This document shows positions 3,785-6,747 of a stretch of DNA of 6,747 bases, piece by piece. The first letter of the stretch is position 1. Every line of letters starts with the position of its first letter. The stretch comes from Verrucomicrobiales bacterium (GTDB lineage Bacteria; Verrucomicrobiota; Verrucomicrobiia; Verrucomicrobiales; DEV007). The stretch spans positions 1-6,747 of the forward strand of contig JAKMGR010000116.1 in the NCBI GenBank assembly GCA_022424805.1, written 5' to 3'. Made by a program: the position numbers and the translations under genes. The notes under the pieces are model-generated. The model saw only the letters and a list, made by a program, of their open reading frames with translations. It was not told the DNA's origin and did not search any database.

Positions 3785-6646
3785 ATGCGGCTTCCAGAAG
3801 TCATCGGCCATGAGTATTTGGCCCTCATAGAAGACGACCCTTTCGGTTGGAGTTTCGTCTCCCGGACCAAAGAGGGAAAGCGTCTCGTGCGAGTTCTCAA
3901 GGCACAGGCTACAAACGATGATTTTGCGCGCCAGTTCCTCGAGCCATTCTCTACCGATTCCGTCGTGGACGACGGCGGAACCAAAAGACCTGAGTCGGCG
4001 ATTGAGGTGAGCCATCTCCAGATCGGCAACGAGAACTCCCCGACCTACTTCACCACTCCCTTTTACGGCTGGAAAAGCAAAGAAAGCGGAAACTGGCAGT
4101 CAACGTCACTCAAGAGGTTGATGCATCTCACTGGCCTGTTCTTCCAGGGCGAACAGGCCAGTGAATTGATTGAAGAGCTGGCGCAAGCGATTCAGTTAAT
4201 TCACCGCGAAGAAATCTTCCATGGAGGGCTTCGTCCTTCCGGAATCTATGTAACCAATGGTCATGACGGTGATCGCCAGATTAAGATCGGCGACTTTGGT
4301 CAGATCTTCATGGGTGGCCTTCAATACCTCGAAGGGGGCGAGCAGCTCTTTTACATGAGTCCGGAACAGATGGGCACGGGAGATTTCTCCGATGATACTG
4401 GACTTCTCTGGGACGTCTACTCTTTCGGGGTGATTGCGTTTCAGATACTGACCGGGCACCTCCCACGTCTGGATCGCCACCGCCAGCATTTACTTCAAAA
4501 TCCCGAAGTCTTCCGCTCTTCCCCGGCAATTTCATACGGGGAATTGACAGAGCTCACAAAATCGTTACTCAATCAACTGGAGGCGGAAAAACCAGTCGAG
4601 TGGCCAGACAAAACGCCGGATCGAAAAGAGAAGCGACTCCGTGAGATTATTCAAAATTGTCTCTGGTTTGACCCGGAACGGAGAGCAGCCTCAATCGACA
4701 CGGTGGTCGACCAGCTTTCCGATCTACTGCGAACTCCCGCAGTGACAACGAGGTTGCCTGCAAAGAAATCGAAGCCCAAAGCTAAGCCTGTGGCCAAACC
4801 AGTAAAACCCGCGCCGGTCGCCGATGATCCCACTCCCACAACAAAGGCTGACATCCCGCCCGAGCCAATTATGGCGGTTCCTGCAGAAGCAGCAATGGAG
4901 CCGGCATCCGATCTCGGTTCGTCCGATTTGTCAGAGCCAGTTCTGCCTCCCGACTCGGCCGTCCCCAATGGCGAATCAGTCCGGGATCGCACTACCTCTT
5001 TTTTCCAGCACCACCCTGCTCTGAAATGGCAGATCGCTACGGGGGTTTGTGCCGCAGCCCTGGTTTTTCTCGGCATATCGACACTGGTTTTCTTTGTGCC
5101 AAAAAGCGAACTCAGTGAGACAAAGACAGAGGTCGAGGCGGAGCTACAGGCAAGCATCGAGCAACAGGCCAGTGCCTACCGGAAGCAACTGGATGCGAAG
5201 CAACGCAGCTCGGAGCAAATGCGCTCGGAGCTGAACGAAATTGCCGATTCAAACAGCCGCCTTCTCGGCGAAGCGAAGCTGGCACGCCAACTGGTTCGAC
5301 AGACTCAGGAAAATGGGGACGAGTTTTTCCGCCTTGTGCTTGAGAATCGGGACACCGACGTGCCGGGCTTTCGAGAGCAGCGTGCAGATTCGTTAAATGA
5401 AGCGCGAAAACATTATGAGCGTCTCATTGAAGTGTACGGCGATGCTCCCGATTTCATCGTTTCCACGGCAAATGCCTATTTTTATCTCGGACGAATCTAC
5501 CGCGAGATCGGTGAATTTGGGAAATCGCTCGCCTCCTTTGGCGAAACCGAACGTCGCTACATGGCCCTGCTAGACGACACAGATTCGCCGAATGCCGAAT
5601 TCGTGCGCAATCTCGCGATCGCGAAAAAATGTCTCGGCGACCTTTCGTTGAAGAATGCCAAGTTCGCTATCGCACGTCACTACTACACGGAATCATCCCG
5701 ATACTGGGCCGAGACCCGAAGTGTCTCCGATATTTACTCTCAGGAACCTGCTCTGAGTATCCATGAAAATTCCCTCGCCATCGTCGAGTGCGAACTGGCG
5801 ATCAACCGCCCGGAAGCAGCGCTCGATGGCGCTCGATCAATCGGTGCGGGTCTTTTGAAATTGCAGGAGCAGGATCCGGAGAATGATCGCATTCTGGGTG
5901 CGCTCGCAAAGTCCTTTTCGTTGGTGGCGCGAATCCTCGAGACACAGGGAGACGGGGAAACTGCTGTCGAAGCCTACGAGCAATCGAGCAATCTTTATGC
6001 AAAAGCAGTCAAGCTGAATGCCGCGATCGATGCCCACCATCTCGGTCTCGGCAACAGCCTTGCCCGCGTCGGCTTTTTGAAAAACGATCACGACAAACTC
6101 AAAGCTGCAGTTGAAGTCCTGAGCGATGTCGTCGCGACAAATCCATTCGAGTCCGCCTACCAGATCACTCTGGCCAATGTCTTCGGGACACTCGCCCGCA
6201 ACCAGCGAGATGGCGGGCACCCGAACAATGCGATCAAACTCGAACAGGAGGCGATCTCGATTCTTCAGCCTATCATTAGGAAGAACCCAGCCGCAGCCCC
6301 GAATGACCTGCTTTTCTCTTACTCAGGTCGGCTTGCTCACCTTGCCGAACTCCTGGGAGATGCCGGTGATTTTGATGATTCCCGAGCTCCCCTGGGAGAA
6401 TCGATTCGAGTCCTCGAAAAAATCTGCCAATCCGAGGAAGCTAGACCGAAGCACCGTCGAGCGCTGGCACATTCTCGTGGACTCGCGGGATTTGCCTGTC
6501 TCAAGACAGGAAATAAAAACGAAGCCAAAGAGCATCTCGAACTGGCAAAAGCTCAATGGGAGTCCTTCGTTGCCGAAAATCCGAGAGATTCAGATGCTGA
6601 GCAGGCCGTTCGCTGGACCAATGATCAACTTCGAGGCTTGCAGTAG
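3785..6646 (+). CDS. Membrane-anchored pseudokinase with C-terminal TPR-like domain
   Basis: This 953-residue protein is built in five parts. (1) Residues about 10-315 form a Ser/Thr protein-kinase fold: DFG (170-172), SPE (192-194, for APE), DVYSFG (210-215) and DPERR (296-300) are intact. The catalytic loop reads HGGLRPSG (146-153) where active kinases have HRDLKPxN, so the catalytic Asp, the loop Lys and the Mg-binding Asn are all replaced. The glycine loop is not recognisable, and the beta-3 lysine is either K39 or replaced by R36. (2) A Lys/Pro/Ala-rich linker spans about 320-400. (3) One transmembrane helix lies at about 415-439. (4) A coiled coil follows (441-510). (5) A long TPR-like helical region spans about 530-945, for example ANAYFYLGRIYREIGEFGKS (562-581). 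The basic residues before the helix suggest the kinase fold is cytoplasmic and the TPR part periplasmic. By homology it would be labelled a serine/threonine kinase; the residues argue for a pseudokinase scaffold or sensor. The substrate or ligand is unknown. Confidence 0.92.
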   Translation: MRLPEVIGHEYLALIEDDPFGWSFVSRTKEGKRLVRVLKAQATNDDFARQFLEPFSTDSVVDDGGTKRPESAIEVSHLQIGNENSPTYFTTPFYGWKSKESGNWQSTSLKRLMHLTGLFFQGEQASELIEELAQAIQLIHREEIFHGGLRPSGIYVTNGHDGDRQIKIGDFGQIFMGGLQYLEGGEQLFYMSPEQMGTGDFSDDTGLLWDVYSFGVIAFQILTGHLPRLDRHRQHLLQNPEVFRSSPAISYGELTELTKSLLNQLEAEKPVEWPDKTPDRKEKRLREIIQNCLWFDPERRAASIDTVVDQLSDLLRTPAVTTRLPAKKSKPKAKPVAKPVKPAPVADDPTPTTKADIPPEPIMAVPAEAAMEPASDLGSSDLSEPVLPPDSAVPNGESVRDRTTSFFQHHPALKWQIATGVCAAALVFLGISTLVFFVPKSELSETKTEVEAELQASIEQQASAYRKQLDAKQRSSEQMRSELNEIADSNSRLLGEAKLARQLVRQTQENGDEFFRLVLENRDTDVPGFREQRADSLNEARKHYERLIEVYGDAPDFIVSTANAYFYLGRIYREIGEFGKSLASFGETERRYMALLDDTDSPNAEFVRNLAIAKKCLGDLSLKNAKFAIARHYYTESSRYWAETRSVSDIYSQEPALSIHENSLAIVECELAINRPEAALDGARSIGAGLLKLQEQDPENDRILGALAKSFSLVARILETQGDGETAVEAYEQSSNLYAKAVKLNAAIDAHHLGLGNSLARVGFLKNDHDKLKAAVEVLSDVVATNPFESAYQITLANVFGTLARNQRDGGHPNNAIKLEQEAISILQPIIRKNPAAAPNDLLFSYSGRLAHLAELLGDAGDFDDSRAPLGESIRVLEKICQSEEARPKHRRALAHSRGLAGFACLKTGNKNEAKEHLELAKAQWESFVAENPRDSDAEQAVRWTNDQLRGLQ
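4128..4164 (+). repeat. Perfect 14-bp inverted repeat inside the pseudokinase gene
   Basis: TCACTGGCCTGTTC (4128-4141) and its exact reverse complement (4151-4164) flank a nine-base loop, TTCCAGGGC. In the mRNA this would be a very stable stem-loop within codons 115-127 (encoding TGLFFQGEQASE and flanks). No T-run follows, so it is not an intrinsic terminator. Confidence 0.9.
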
Positions 6647-6717
6647 TAACAACAACCCTTCGGAGCTTTTGGCTCGTGACTGTTTGACAAGAGAAAACCT
6701 CGGTGTTGGTTGCGCGC
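6647..6717 (+). other. Intergenic gap after the pseudokinase gene
   Basis: This 71-bp spacer has no convincing terminator. The only stem is GAGC-TTTTG-GCTC around 6663-6675, four base pairs, without a T-run. A TTGACA box at 6684-6689 lacks a partner -10 at the right spacing. Read-through into the next gene is possible. Confidence 0.4.
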
Positions 6718-6747
6718 ATGATCGAATCCATTCAGATCGAAAATGTA
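6718..6747 (+). CDS. Start of a possible AAA/SMC-like ATPase gene, cut by window edge
   Basis: The ATG at 6718 opens a frame reading MIESIQIENV up to the last base. This resembles the first beta strand of RecF/SMC/OLD-type ATPases (commonly 'MI..I.I.NF.SF'), which precedes the Walker A region. Only ten codons are visible and there is no good ribosome site, so both the gene and its class are tentative. It follows the pseudokinase gene in the same direction after 71 bp and could be a further member of that transcription unit. Confidence 0.45.
   Translation, partial: MIESIQIENV

Noticed and set aside
3785..4730. Reading the kinase domain as an active Ser/Thr kinase
   Set aside because: The catalytic Asp, loop Lys and Mg-binding Asn positions are Gly, Arg and Gly, so activity by the usual mechanism is not supported.
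4651..5157. A 168-codon open frame on the minus strand opposite the pseudokinase linker
   Set aside because: Its Ser/Gly/Ala-rich composition mirrors the Pro/Ala/Lys linker and membrane helix on the other strand; there is no independent support.
6663..6675. Possible terminator after the pseudokinase gene
   Set aside because: The stem is only four base pairs and no T-run follows.
6684..6689. TTGACA box suggesting a promoter for the gene at the right edge
   Set aside because: No -10-like hexamer lies 16-18 bases downstream; the sequence there is GT-rich.

Overview
The window looks like chromosomal DNA of a Verrucomicrobiota-type bacterium (phylum is inferred, not proven). The reasons are a moderate GC content, a compact GspF-G-H-I-J pseudopilin operon, and next to it a large membrane-anchored kinase-fold/TPR protein with a Pro/Ala/Lys linker. 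That combination is familiar from the Verrucomicrobiota-Planctomycetota group. No rRNA, tRNA, CRISPR array or insertion sequence was seen.

Left half (1-3302, minus strand): five tightly packed genes, read right to left, encode the inner-membrane platform protein GspF, the major pseudopilin GspG and three minor pseudopilins in the positions of GspH, GspI and GspJ. The last runs off the left edge. The H/I and I/J junctions offer ATGA-type overlaps, and G/H overlap by about 23 nt. These genes should be translated as one coupled message that builds the pseudopilus of a type II secretion system. The ATPase (GspE), secretin (GspD) and GspK/L/M are not in the window.

Middle (3303-3444): a 142-bp divergent intergenic region. 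It holds one plausible rightward promoter whose -10 box lies so close to the next ATG that the transcript may be leaderless.

Right half (3445-6747, plus strand): a 98-residue hypothetical protein, then after 43 bp a 953-residue protein. The latter has an N-terminal protein-kinase fold that has lost the catalytic HRD aspartate (HGG instead), the catalytic-loop lysine (Arg) and the Mg-binding asparagine (Gly), but keeps DFG. A charged, Pro-rich linker, one transmembrane helix, a coiled coil and a long TPR-like helical domain follow. It is best read as a membrane-anchored pseudokinase scaffold or receptor. Its coding sequence carries a perfect 14-bp inverted repeat. The last 30 bases appear to start another gene (MIESIQIENV), similar to the N-termini of SMC/RecF-type ATPases.

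The most interesting items are the pseudokinase-TPR protein with its small upstream partner, the strong hairpin inside its gene, and the non-canonical prepilin processing sites of the GspI- and GspJ-like proteins.
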